Shown here: piece after piece, positions 22,954 through 31,840 of the stretch
Layout: the number at the start of each line of letters is the position of its first letter
How positions within the stretch are numbered: the first letter of the stretch is position 1
From: JBKPNZ01 sp046732895
Lineage (GTDB): Bacteria > Actinomycetota > Thermoleophilia > Solirubrobacterales > 70-9
Direction of reading: 5' to 3'
DNA length: 40,034 nucleotides
Assembly: GCA_046732895.1 (NCBI GenBank)
Contig: JBKPNZ010000022.1
Span: 1-40,034 of the forward strand
Program-made: the position numbers and the translations under genes
Notes under the pieces: generated by a model
The model's database searches: none
What the model was told of the DNA's origin: nothing
The model's input: the letters and a program-made list of their open reading frames with translations, nothing else

Positions 22954-24038
22954 GGATCGCCGTCCTCGGCGTCGGCCTGATCGGCGGCTCGGTCGGGCTA
23001 GCCGCGCGGCGGCGCCTCGACGCGGAGGTCGTGGGCTTCGATCCGGATGCGGAGCGACTTGCTCGCGCGCTGGAGGTCGAAGCACTCGATCATGAGGCGG
23101 GTGACGTCACGGCCGCCGTCGCCGGCGCCGATGTCGTCTTCTGCGCCGCGCCGGTGGGCGCGCTGCCTGCCCTGGCTGCCCAGGCACTGGCGGCGAGCGA
23201 TGAGGACGCCGTGGTCACCGATGTCGGCTCGACGAAGCACGGCCTGCTGGAGGGGCTCGCCAGGCACCCGGAGGGGGAGCGCTTCATCGGCGGCCATCCC
23301 CTTGCGGGGGCGGAGACCTCCGGCGTCGAGAACGCCCGCGATGATCTCTTCGAGGGCGCCCGCTGGTACCTCACCCCGACCGAGCGGTCGAGCGGCCTCC
23401 TGTACGACCGGCTCCAGCGGACGATCTCCGACCTTGGTGCCCGCCCGCAGGCGATCGACGCCGACGCCCACGACCGCCTGATGGCCACCGTCAGCCATGT
23501 GCCCCACGTGCTCGCCAACGCCCTGGTTCAACAGGCCGCGGCGGCGCTCACCGAGGAGTCGGAGCGACTTCCCGAGGTCGGTCCCAGCTTCCGCGACACC
23601 ACCCGCGTTGCGGGTGCCAATCCCGTCATCTGGGGCGACATCCTTGCGACGAACGGGGAAGCGGTCGCCGCCGCACTCGACGCGGTGGGCGAGCGCCTCA
23701 GCAAGGCGGCGGACCTGATTCGCGGTGGCGACCCCGCTGCCGTCGCCGAGTGGCAGCGAGCCGCCCGCGATGACCGGCGCCGCCTGCTGGAGGCAGAGCT
23801 CATCGGCGGTGAGCTGCGGGAGTTGCGCCTTGGTGTTCCCAACCGGCCCGGCACGGTCGCCGAGATCGCACTCGCGCTGGGGCGGGCCGGCGTGAACATC
23901 GAGGACATGGCGCTCTATCCCTCCGCCGACATGCGCACCGGCGCGGTTTCGCTGTGGGTCGCCGGGGCGGAGGAGGCCGACCGCGCAGCTGAGGTAGTCC
24001 GCTCACTCGGCCACACGGTCGCCATGGCCGAGGATTAG
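22950..24038 (+). CDS. tyrA: prephenate dehydrogenase with C-terminal ACT domain
   Basis: Oxidatively decarboxylates prephenate to 4-hydroxyphenylpyruvate on the way to tyrosine. The 362 residues begin with the NAD(P)-binding GVGLIGGS loop (7-14). Further family features are TDVGSTKHGLLE (about 88-99), the GGHPLAGAETSGVENA motif with catalytic-region His, and the SHVPHVLANALV helix. Residues about 287-360 (LRLGVPNRPGTVAEIALALGRAG and onward) form an ACT domain, which usually gives tyrosine feedback. The frame is open upstream into aroG, but the ATG at 22950 overlaps the aroG stop and starts the nucleotide-binding fold correctly. Confidence 0.95.
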   Translation: MRIAVLGVGLIGGSVGLAARRRLDAEVVGFDPDAERLARALEVEALDHEAGDVTAAVAGADVVFCAAPVGALPALAAQALAASDEDAVVTDVGSTKHGLLEGLARHPEGERFIGGHPLAGAETSGVENARDDLFEGARWYLTPTERSSGLLYDRLQRTISDLGARPQAIDADAHDRLMATVSHVPHVLANALVQQAAAALTEESERLPEVGPSFRDTTRVAGANPVIWGDILATNGEAVAAALDAVGERLSKAADLIRGGDPAAVAEWQRAARDDRRRLLEAELIGGELRELRLGVPNRPGTVAEIALALGRAGVNIEDMALYPSADMRTGAVSLWVAGAEEADRAAEVVRSLGHTVAMAED

Positions 24039-24044
24039 ATCCAA

Positions 24045-25397
24045 GTGGACGTCCGCTTCGATCCGGTGGGGCCGCTCAAGGGAGCGCTGCGCCCGCCGCC
24101 GGACAAGTCGATCTCGCACCGGGCGGCGATCGTCGCCGCGATGGGGGAGGGGCGGACCTCGATCGAGGGCTACCTCGATGCGGCCGACACGCGCTCGACC
24201 CTCGGCGCCGTCTCGGCCTTGGGCGCCGATGTCCAGGCGAGCCCCTCAGCCGTACGGGGCGGCTTCGACGTCGAGCTTCAGGGGGTCGGCCTTCATGGCC
24301 CGTCGGAGAGTCATCCCATCCGCGAGCTGGAGATCGACGTCGGCAACGCCGGGACGCTGCTGCGGCTGCTGCCCGGATGGCTGGCAGGGCAGCCGACCGG
24401 CGCCTGGACCCTCGACGGCGACGAATCGATCCGCCGCCGGCCGGTCGACCGGATCGCAGCGCCGCTGCTCGAGATGGGCGCGGCCGTGGAGTGCCGCGAC
24501 GATCGCCTGCCGCCCCTCCGAGTGCGCGGAGGCCGACTCCACGGGATCGACTACCGGCTTCCGGTCGCCAGCGCCCAGGTGAAGTCCTGCCTGCTGCTCG
24601 CGGGCCTGCTGGCCGACGGAGAGACGGCAGTCACGGAGCCCGCACCGACACGCGACCACACCGAGCGCCTGCTCGCCGCCTGCGGAGCGCGGTTGCGGCT
24701 GGAGGAGGCGGGCACACAGGTGGCCCTGCGGGGCTCGCTGCCCGGAAATCGGGTCGTGGTCGAGCCGACGGCGAGCCTGGGCATCGACAGGATTCCCGTT
24801 CCCGCGGACTTCTCGTCGGCGGCATTCGCGCTCGTCGCCGGCGTCCTCGTCAAAGGCAGCGAGGTCCGGCTCGAGCAGGTGGGCATCAACCCGACCCGGA
24901 TCGGCCTGCTGGGGATCCTCAACCGCATGGGCGCGCCGATCGAGGTCGATGAGGGACGGCCGCACGGGGGCGAACCGCGCGGAACCGTCGTCGCGCGCAG
25001 CGGCGCGCTCCAGTCGGCGCGGGTCGCATCGGGCGAGGTTCCCCTCACGATCGACGAGCTCCCGCTGGTGGCACTGCTCGGCTCCTTCGCCGATGGCGAG
25101 ACGGTCGTCGCCGGGGCCGAGGAGCTCCGCCACAAGGAGTCCGACCGGATCGCGACTGTGGTCGACGGGCTGCGAGGTTTGGGGGCGGAGATCGAGGCGG
25201 CGGAGGACGGGTTTCGCGTGAGGGGGACCGGCGGGTTGCGCGGTGGTGTGATCGACGCCCAGGGGGACCACCGACTGGCGATGCTCGGCGCCGTTGCGGG
25301 ACTGGCATCGAAGGAGGGCGTCGAGGTGGTCGGCTTCGAGGCGGCGCGCGTGAGCTACCCGGGCTTCGAGGCGGACCTGCGGTCGCTACTCAGCTGA
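24045..25397 (+). CDS. aroA: EPSP synthase (3-phosphoshikimate 1-carboxyvinyltransferase)
   Basis: Makes 5-enolpyruvylshikimate 3-phosphate in the shikimate pathway. The 450 residues contain LRPPPDKSISHRAAIVAAM (about 15-34, with Lys21), DVGNAGTLLRLLPG near 95 (the usual GNAGTxxR), VASAQVKSCLLLAGL, and the C-terminal EELRHKESDRI. It begins 6 bases after the tyrA stop with a GTG, and is the last gene of aroG-tyrA-aroA. Two tandem hairpins follow. The variant LLPGW after the GNAGT loop may place it in a class II-like branch, but I would not judge inhibitor sensitivity from this. Confidence 0.96.
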   Translation: MDVRFDPVGPLKGALRPPPDKSISHRAAIVAAMGEGRTSIEGYLDAADTRSTLGAVSALGADVQASPSAVRGGFDVELQGVGLHGPSESHPIRELEIDVGNAGTLLRLLPGWLAGQPTGAWTLDGDESIRRRPVDRIAAPLLEMGAAVECRDDRLPPLRVRGGRLHGIDYRLPVASAQVKSCLLLAGLLADGETAVTEPAPTRDHTERLLAACGARLRLEEAGTQVALRGSLPGNRVVVEPTASLGIDRIPVPADFSSAAFALVAGVLVKGSEVRLEQVGINPTRIGLLGILNRMGAPIEVDEGRPHGGEPRGTVVARSGALQSARVASGEVPLTIDELPLVALLGSFADGETVVAGAEELRHKESDRIATVVDGLRGLGAEIEAAEDGFRVRGTGGLRGGVIDAQGDHRLAMLGAVAGLASKEGVEVVGFEAARVSYPGFEADLRSLLS

Positions 25398-25452
25398 TGA
25401 CGCTTGTGCTCTGCTAAGGGGCACGTGGGGGAGGGCGGCCGCGCGCTGGCCG

Positions 25453-25499
25453 GCGATGGTCGAGAAAACGCGACATTGACGCGTTTACGCGACCATCGC
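25453..25499. repeat. hairpin 1 of a tandem pair after aroA
   Basis: GCGATGGTCG (25453-25462) and CGACCATCGC (25490-25499) are a perfect 10-bp stem. Inside, AAACGCG (25466-25472) pairs with CGCGTTT (25480-25486), leaving the loop ACATTGA. It lies between the convergent aroA and cupin genes. Confidence 0.65.
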
Positions 25500-25506
25500 T
25501 CAGCGA

Positions 25507-25545
25507 TTTGCACCTGACGACGTCATTGACGTCAGTTCGTGCAAA
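25507..25545. repeat. hairpin 2 of a tandem pair after aroA
   Basis: TTTGCAC (25507-25513) with GTGCAAA (25539-25545) and CTGACG (25514-25519) with CGTCAG (25530-25535) give 13 pairs with a 3-base TTC bulge. The loop region again contains ATTGA; CATTGACG occurs in both hairpins (25474-25481 and 25524-25531). It is likely part of a bidirectional terminator or a repeated element. Confidence 0.65.
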
Positions 25546-25571
25546 ACGCGGTGCTTGAGCGGCGCCAGTCC

Positions 25572-25898
25572 CTAGCGGTTACTCGGATGCCCGTCCCCGG
25601 GCCAGGGCGCAAGGACCAAGAGAAGCCTCGACTCCTCGACCGCGCTCACCTCATGGCGCTCGGCGGGGTCGAAGACCGCAAGGAACCCGGCTCCGCCGGT
25701 TACCGACTCACCGCTCGGCAGGTCGATCTTGACCTTGCCCTCGATGACCAGGATCCACGCGCGCTCGTGCACCTGGTGCTCCTGAAGCTGGTCCCCGGCC
25801 CGAAGCTGAATCGCGATCGCACGGCCCTCGTCCTCGGAATCGAGGACCACGGGTTGGCGTGGCTGCACGTCGATCGTCGAGATGTCCCAGCTGCGCAT
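25572..25898 (-). CDS. small cupin-domain protein
   Basis: A single-domain cupin of 108 residues. The first cupin motif is represented by AGDQLQEHQVHERAWILVIEG, with candidate metal ligands His41 and His44 and Glu in place of the third; the second by FDPAERHEVSAVEE with His82. The strand between reads KVKIDLPSGESVTGGAG. Cupins of this size bind small molecules or act as sensors or isomerases; I cannot name a substrate. The frame extends far upstream, but the ATG at 25898 lies 8 bases after a TAGAGT -10 on the minus strand and gives the domain's normal length. It is divergent from cmk with 24 bases between starts and overlapping promoters. Confidence 0.82.
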   Translation of the reverse strand: MRSWDISTIDVQPRQPVVLDSEDEGRAIAIQLRAGDQLQEHQVHERAWILVIEGKVKIDLPSGESVTGGAGFLAVFDPAERHEVSAVEESRLLLVLAPWPGDGHPSNR

Positions 25899-25906
25899 TG
25901 GGCGCA

Positions 25907-25916
25907 ACTCTATCCT
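25907..25916. promoter_or_regulatory. overlapping divergent -10 elements of cupin gene and cmk
   Basis: On the minus strand TAGAGT (25907-25912) ends 8 bases before the cupin ATG; on the plus strand TATCCT (25911-25916) ends 6 bases before the cmk ATG. The two hexamers share two base pairs, so polymerase can hardly occupy both promoters together. Confidence 0.5.
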
Positions 25917-25922
25917 CGCCGC

Positions 25923-26564
25923 ATGCTGATCGCCATCGACGGACCCGCCGGTGCGGGGAAGTCCACCGTGGCGCGGGCTCTTGCCCGCCGCCTCGGCATC
26001 ACCTACCTGGACTCGGGCGCCATGTACCGGAGCGTTGCCCTGGCCGCGCTCCGGCGCCAGGTCGATCCGGGCGATGCGGCGGGGCTCGGGGAGCTGGCGC
26101 GCCAGGTTGAGATTGAGCTCGATGGCGAGCGGATTCGCCTCGACGGCGAGGACGTCAGCGAGGCGATCCGGACACCCGAGGTCACCGCCGCGGCCTCCCG
26201 AGTGTCGGTTCACCCGGAGGTCCGCGAGGCGATGGTGGAGCGCCAGCGCGCTCTGATCGCCGCGGCGAGCCATGTGGCCGAGGGCCGCGACATCGGCACC
26301 GTGGTGAGTCCCGACGCGCCGCTCAAGGTCTTCCTGACGGCGAGCGACGAGGAGCGGGCACGGCGCCGAGCCGCCGAGACGGGCGAGCACCAGCGGGACG
26401 TCCTGCTCGCGCAGGCCGAGCGCGACACGCGCGATCGAAATCGCGACCACGGGGCGCTGCGCCCCGCGGCCGACGCCGTCGTGCTCGACACGACGGGCCT
26501 CGAGGTCGACGACGTCGTCGATCGAATCATCGGGCTCGCCTCGGAGCGCGGAGTGCTGGCGTGA
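25923..26564 (+). CDS. cmk: cytidylate kinase
   Basis: Phosphorylates CMP and dCMP. The 213 residues begin MLIAIDGPAGAGKSTVARALA with Walker A at about 7-15, followed by YLDSGAMYRSVALAAL, the TPEVTAAASRVS segment, VAEGRDIGTVVSPDA and the lid with ASDEERARRR. The longer open frame from 25539 is rejected because it would overlap the cupin gene and the -10 lies 6 bases before this ATG. The stop overlaps der as GTGA; aroA-cmk-der neighbourhoods are common, and here the cupin has been inserted between aroA and cmk. Confidence 0.95.
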   Translation: MLIAIDGPAGAGKSTVARALARRLGITYLDSGAMYRSVALAALRRQVDPGDAAGLGELARQVEIELDGERIRLDGEDVSEAIRTPEVTAAASRVSVHPEVREAMVERQRALIAAASHVAEGRDIGTVVSPDAPLKVFLTASDEERARRRAAETGEHQRDVLLAQAERDTRDRNRDHGALRPAADAVVLDTTGLEVDDVVDRIIGLASERGVLA

Positions 26565-27955
26565 CGAGGCCGCTGCAGGTCGCGGTGGTCGGTTTCCCGA
26601 ACGTCGGGAAGTCGACCCTCGTCAACCGGCTCGCCGGCGGGCGCGAGGCGGTCGAGCATCGCGAGTCCGGAGTGACCCGCGACCGCAAGGCGATCGCGTG
26701 CCAATGGAACGGGATCGACTTCCAGCTCGTCGACACCGGAGGGGTCGACCTCGCGGCCGGCGATTCGCTCTCCCGCGCCGTCCAGGGGCAGGCGCGTGAG
26801 GCGATCGCGGATGCCGACCTCGTCGCTCTGGTCGTCGACGCCCGGGCGGGACTGCGGCCGGGCGACGGCGAGGTGGCGGACATCCTGCGCCGGTCGGACG
26901 TGCCGGTCGTGGTCGTCGCCAACAAGGTGGACCGCGCGCAGGACTCGCCTGACTCGGCGGAGTTCAACCGGCTCGGGCTTGGTGAGCCGTTGGCGGTCTC
27001 GGCCACGCACGGTCACGGAACGGGCGATCTGCTGGACCGGCTGACGGACCTCTTGAGGCAGGTGGGGGCCGAGCCCGCCATCCCGGAGGAGGGGGCGGAG
27101 GAGCCGGGCGACGGTCCACCCGACGACGTCAGGCTCGCCGTCATCGGCCGGCCCAACGTGGGGAAGTCATCGCTCGTCAACGCCTTCCTCGGCTCCGAGC
27201 GGGTGATCGTCTCCGAGCTCGCCGGGACCACGCGGGATTCGATCGACACCGAGCTCGAGTTCGGCGGGCGGTCGCTCGTCCTGATCGACACCGCCGGCCT
27301 GCGTCGTCGCAGCAAGGTGGCGGGCACCGTCGATTTCTACGCCCAGCTTCGCTCTGAGCGAGCCGCCGAGCGGGCCGACGTCGCGATCGTGGTCTGCGAC
27401 GCGTCCGAGGGAGTGACGGCCGAGGATCTGCGAGTGGCCGAGCTGGCGATGCGCACCGGGTGCGCGACGGTCGTGGCGCTCAACAAATGGGACGTCGGAG
27501 AGACCGATCTGGACGACGCCAAGGCCCGCCTTGCAAGCCGCCTGCGCCAGCGCCCGCCCGTGCTCACCACGTCGACCGTCCGGGGCCGCAACCTCGAGAA
27601 GCTGATGGAGCGAGCGATCGCGCTCGCCGATCGCCGCGCCGAGCGGATCCCGACCCCGGAGCTGAACCGGTTCGTCGGCGACGTCGTGGCCACCCGCCCG
27701 CCCCCGGCGCGGCGCGGCAAGCGCCTGCGCCTCTACTACGCCGCCCAGGTGGAGCGGCGCCCTCCCCGCATCGCAATTCAGGTGAACGACCGAAAGCTCA
27801 TCTCGCGCGACTGGGCCTTCCACCTGGAGAACCGGTTGCGCGAGGCCTATGGCCTCGAGGGGATCCCGTTGATCATCGACTACATCCCCAAGGCGCGGAG
27901 GGAGGGGCGCGCGGCCCAGCGCCCGCGAAGACGGAGCCGCGCGGGTGGGGCGTGA
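26561..27955 (+). CDS. der: ribosome biogenesis GTPase Der (EngA)
   Basis: Double-GTPase needed for 50S subunit maturation. The 464 residues hold the first G domain with GFPNVGKST (11-19), DTGG (58-61) and NKVD (121-124). The second has GRPNVGKSS (196-204), DTAG and NKWD, and is followed by the C-terminal KH-like domain with LYYAAQVERRPPRIAIQVN. The basic tail after IDYIPKARREGR is longer than the minimum. The GTG at 26561 overlaps the cmk stop as GTGA, so cmk and der are coupled. Confidence 0.97.
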   Translation: MTRPLQVAVVGFPNVGKSTLVNRLAGGREAVEHRESGVTRDRKAIACQWNGIDFQLVDTGGVDLAAGDSLSRAVQGQAREAIADADLVALVVDARAGLRPGDGEVADILRRSDVPVVVVANKVDRAQDSPDSAEFNRLGLGEPLAVSATHGHGTGDLLDRLTDLLRQVGAEPAIPEEGAEEPGDGPPDDVRLAVIGRPNVGKSSLVNAFLGSERVIVSELAGTTRDSIDTELEFGGRSLVLIDTAGLRRRSKVAGTVDFYAQLRSERAAERADVAIVVCDASEGVTAEDLRVAELAMRTGCATVVALNKWDVGETDLDDAKARLASRLRQRPPVLTTSTVRGRNLEKLMERAIALADRRAERIPTPELNRFVGDVVATRPPPARRGKRLRLYYAAQVERRPPRIAIQVNDRKLISRDWAFHLENRLREAYGLEGIPLIIDYIPKARREGRAAQRPRRRSRAGGA

Positions 27956-27994
27956 GCAGTCGTTTGACGTGGCGCGACTGCGAAGCCGGCCAGG

Positions 27995-28000
27995 TATAAC
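27995..28000 (+). promoter_or_regulatory. candidate leaderless -10 element of the DUF3352-like gene
   Basis: TATAAC, close to TATAAT, ends 6 bases before the GTG at 28007. Confidence 0.5.
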
Positions 28001-28006
28001 CGCCGG

Positions 28007-29869
28007 GTGGCTCGCTCCCCCTCGCCAGGGAAGGCCTGGTCGGCCATCGTCCAGCGGCTGCGCGGCACGCGCTACCTGCTCGAGGACGTGGCCTACGCGC
28101 TTGGCCGCGTACCTCGGGCGCTCGGCCGCGGAGCGGCGGAGTTCTGGCGAGGGCTGGGAGTGCAGACGCGCCGACACCTGCTGGCGGCACTGGGCGCCAT
28201 CGTGCTCCTGCTCGTGGTTGTGCTCGCGGCCGCGCCCGCCCTTCCGTGCTCGCTCCCAGGCGGAGATGAGTGCGCTCCCGCCGACGACGCGGCCGACCTG
28301 GTGCCGGCGCACTCCCTCGCTTACGTCCATCTGAACGTCGATCCCGACACCGACCAGTTCGATGCCGCTGCGGATCTCGCCGATCGGCTGCCACTGCTGA
28401 CTCGCCAAGTCGTCGGTCGCCTGCTCGTTCAGGTTCCCGGCCCGAACGGCGCCCCACCCGATTACAAGCGCGACTTCGGGCCCTGGTTCGGAGGCGAGGC
28501 GGCGGTTGCGCTCGTGCCTACCGACCGCGGCGCGGAGCAGGTTCAACTGCTCGAGGTGGACGACCAGAAGCGGGCGGAAAAGTACGCGAGCCGGATTGCG
28601 GCCGGCGCAACTCAGACCGAGCAGTACCGCGACGTGAACATCGACATCGACGACCGGGGCTTGACGACCGCGATCACCAACGGGTTCCTCGTGATCGGCA
28701 CCGACTCTGGGGTTCATGCGATCGTCGACGTCGCCACCGGGGCAAAGGGCGCCCGCTCGCTGGCCGACGACGCGGATGCGGAAGCAGTGCGCGACAGGCT
28801 GCCCGACAAGAGGCTCGCCGAGGTTTACGTCTCACCGGACGGGGCGGCCGACCTGCTCGCCGGCGAGCGGGGCCCGTTCGCGTCGGCCGAGCCATTCGTC
28901 GACGCAGGGGCGACGACCGGGGCGGCGGCGGCGCTCGTGGCCCGCGACGACGGCATCGAGCTTGCGGTGCGCAGTGATCTCGATTCCGATCGCGCGAAGG
29001 CACACCCGGGGTTCTTCGCGGCGTTCCCTGGGTTCGATCCGCAGCTCGCGGCGAAGCTCGCGCCCGAGACCCTGGCGTACCTTGGGTTTGGGGATCCCGG
29101 GGCGACGGTCAAGGACCTGCTTGCCCAGGCGAGCGCCCAGGCCCCGGGCCTCGCCGCCGGATTCACCGACCTCGTCGAGCGACTCCGAGATCTCGGGCAG
29201 GTAGACCTCCAGAAGGACCTTCTGCCCGCACTCGGGGACGAGGCCGCCCTCGCGCTCCAGCCCGGCGGATCCGGTCAGGGGGTCTCACCCTCCGAGGCGA
29301 AGGTCCCATTCGTCCAGTTCCTCGCCGCGGGAGTCGACGAGGAGGCTCGCCAGGCGCTTGCGCGGCTACAGGGACCGATCGCCCACGCGCTCGAAGGCTC
29401 CGAGCAGCAGGCCCCCGTGTTCACGCGGCGCGAACTCGCGGGCGTTCAGGCGGAGAGCCTGCGGGTGTCCCCGACCGTGGATCTGACCTACGCCATCGTC
29501 GACTCCCTCCTGGTCGTCGCGTCGGACCCGCAGGGAGTGGAGCAGGTGGCGGGCGACAAGGGCGGGCTTGACTCCAGCGACGGCTTCGAGCAGGCGACGG
29601 ACGGGCTCACGGACGATCCGTCGCTGCTCGTCTACCTGAACGTCGCCTCGCTCCTGCACCTGGCCGAGCTCAACGGCCTCGGCGAGAGCCCGGCGTACGC
29701 GACGTTCGCCGGGGAGCTGCGCAAGCTCGAGACGATGGGGCTGGCGGTCCACGCGAGTCGGTCGGAGCTCGACACGGACGTCCGCCTCGCCATCGGCTCT
29801 GGCCCGGCGGAGGGCGCAGAAACCACCGCGGCAGGCGGGGGCGAGGGCACCACCACGACGGGCGAATAG
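28007..29869 (+). CDS. DUF3352-like membrane-anchored protein
   Basis: A 620-residue protein of unknown function that resembles DUF3352 proteins. Residues 1-56 are basic and cytoplasmic, about 57-79 form one membrane span, and the long remainder is outside. The outer part has the family's repeated layout: LVPAHSLAYVHLNVDP near 97-112, a central ETLAYLGFGDPGATVKDLL, then FVQFLAAGVDEEARQALARL and LLVYLNVASLLHLAEL near the end. This suggests two related halves built around substrate-like strands. The tail is Gly/Thr-rich. The GTG is set by the TATAAC hexamer 6 bases upstream. It lies between der and metK with its own promoter, so the neighbours give little functional hint. Confidence 0.75.
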   Translation: MARSPSPGKAWSAIVQRLRGTRYLLEDVAYALGRVPRALGRGAAEFWRGLGVQTRRHLLAALGAIVLLLVVVLAAAPALPCSLPGGDECAPADDAADLVPAHSLAYVHLNVDPDTDQFDAAADLADRLPLLTRQVVGRLLVQVPGPNGAPPDYKRDFGPWFGGEAAVALVPTDRGAEQVQLLEVDDQKRAEKYASRIAAGATQTEQYRDVNIDIDDRGLTTAITNGFLVIGTDSGVHAIVDVATGAKGARSLADDADAEAVRDRLPDKRLAEVYVSPDGAADLLAGERGPFASAEPFVDAGATTGAAAALVARDDGIELAVRSDLDSDRAKAHPGFFAAFPGFDPQLAAKLAPETLAYLGFGDPGATVKDLLAQASAQAPGLAAGFTDLVERLRDLGQVDLQKDLLPALGDEAALALQPGGSGQGVSPSEAKVPFVQFLAAGVDEEARQALARLQGPIAHALEGSEQQAPVFTRRELAGVQAESLRVSPTVDLTYAIVDSLLVVASDPQGVEQVAGDKGGLDSSDGFEQATDGLTDDPSLLVYLNVASLLHLAELNGLGESPAYATFAGELRKLETMGLAVHASRSELDTDVRLAIGSGPAEGAETTAAGGGEGTTTTGE

Positions 29870-29895
29870 GTGCCATCGCAGGCGCGGATACGCGC

Positions 29896-29901
29896 TAGCA
29901 T
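29896..29901 (+). promoter_or_regulatory. candidate -10 element of metK
   Basis: TAGCAT ends 9 bases before the metK ATG, giving a leader of only about two bases. No room for a SAM riboswitch is left. Confidence 0.4.
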
Positions 29902-29910
29902 CGCGCGGCC

Positions 29911-31176
<1,266 letters not shown>

Positions 31177-31193
31177 CCGCCGGACACGAACCG

Positions 31194-31733
31194 CTAGGCC
31201 GAAGGCGGCTGCTGCTGCGTCGGCGCAGTCTGCGGGGCGGGCTCGCCCAGCGTCGTGGTGCCACCGTGCGTGGCCTGGTCGACGATGTGGACCACGTCCG
31301 CCGGCTCGGCAACGCCGGTGAAGACGAAGTTGTAGTCGTCGCCGGCGGCGGTGTCGAAGTCGACGTCGCCGATCTGCAGCATGCGCTGGAAGACCCCCTG
31401 GCGATAGTTCACGTTCTGCACCCGTTCCAGGCGGGTCTCCTGGACCTCGCGCGAGACGATGCCGCGCTTGATGTGAAGACGGCGGTCCGTGATCGTGTAG
31501 CTCGTTGCGACCCGCTTGATGAAGCCGACCAGGATCGTGAGCGCGACGCCGACCACGGCGACGATCGCGACCAGCCCGCTGTTGACATCGTCGGTGACCG
31601 CCGTGACCCCCGCCACAGCCAGGCAGACAAGCGCCGTCAGCAGGAAGCCCTTGAGATAGAAGTCGAGGATCGAGCGCCACGATGGGTGGCCCTCGAAGAT
31701 CACCTTCTCGCCCGGATGCAGGGTCGGTGCCAC
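31194..31733 (-). CDS. PH-domain membrane protein (bPH_2/YdbS-like)
   Basis: Small membrane protein of 179 residues. LHPGEKVIFEGHPSW at the start is typical of bacterial PH-domain (DUF304) proteins. Two hydrophobic segments follow (about 28-47 and 51-71), then the PH domain with YTITDRRLHIKRGIVSREVQE (about 79-99), RLERVQNVNYRQGVFQRMLQIGDV and GVAEPADVVHIV. The last 25 residues are Pro/Gln/Thr-rich. The role is unknown; members are often in envelope or lipid-related contexts. The GTG start lies 9 bases after TAGGAT (31743-31748) on the minus strand. Convergent with metK. Confidence 0.85.
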   Translation of the reverse strand: MAPTLHPGEKVIFEGHPSWRSILDFYLKGFLLTALVCLAVAGVTAVTDDVNSGLVAIVAVVGVALTILVGFIKRVATSYTITDRRLHIKRGIVSREVQETRLERVQNVNYRQGVFQRMLQIGDVDFDTAAGDDYNFVFTGVAEPADVVHIVDQATHGGTTTLGEPAPQTAPTQQQPPSA

Positions 31734-31742
31734 GGCGGCGAA

Positions 31743-31748
31743 ATCCTA
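31743..31748 (-). promoter_or_regulatory. candidate -10 element of the PH-domain gene
   Basis: TAGGAT on the minus strand ends 9 bases before the GTG at 31733. Confidence 0.35.
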
Positions 31749-31765
31749 TCCACTCGCCGCGATCA

Positions 31766-31807
31766 GGGTCCGTCCCGGACCCCACTTCCGCGAGGCGCCG
31801 GGGTCCG
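31766..31807. repeat. three-arm GGGTCCG repeat upstream of priA
   Basis: GGGTCCG (31766-31772) pairs with CGGACCC (31776-31782) around TCC. The same middle arm, as CGGACCCC (31776-31783), also matches GGGGTCCG (31800-31807). GGGTCCGTC occurs twice as a direct repeat. The element lies in the 107-base divergent gap before the priA promoter. Confidence 0.5.
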
Positions 31808-31826
31808 TCTCATCCGCGGTGCCGCC

Positions 31827-31832
31827 TAGCCT
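31827..31832 (+). promoter_or_regulatory. candidate leaderless -10 element of priA
   Basis: TAGCCT ends 8 bases before the ATG at 31841. Confidence 0.45.
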
Positions 31833-31840
31833 GGCCGGTG

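Noticed and set aside
27964..28000. TTGACG as -35 of the DUF3352-like gene
   Set aside because: The spacer to TATAAC would be 25 bases, far too long.
27167..28717. 516-residue minus-strand frame across der and the DUF3352-like gene
   Set aside because: It spans the end of one gene and the start of another with no family features; the plus-strand genes are well supported.
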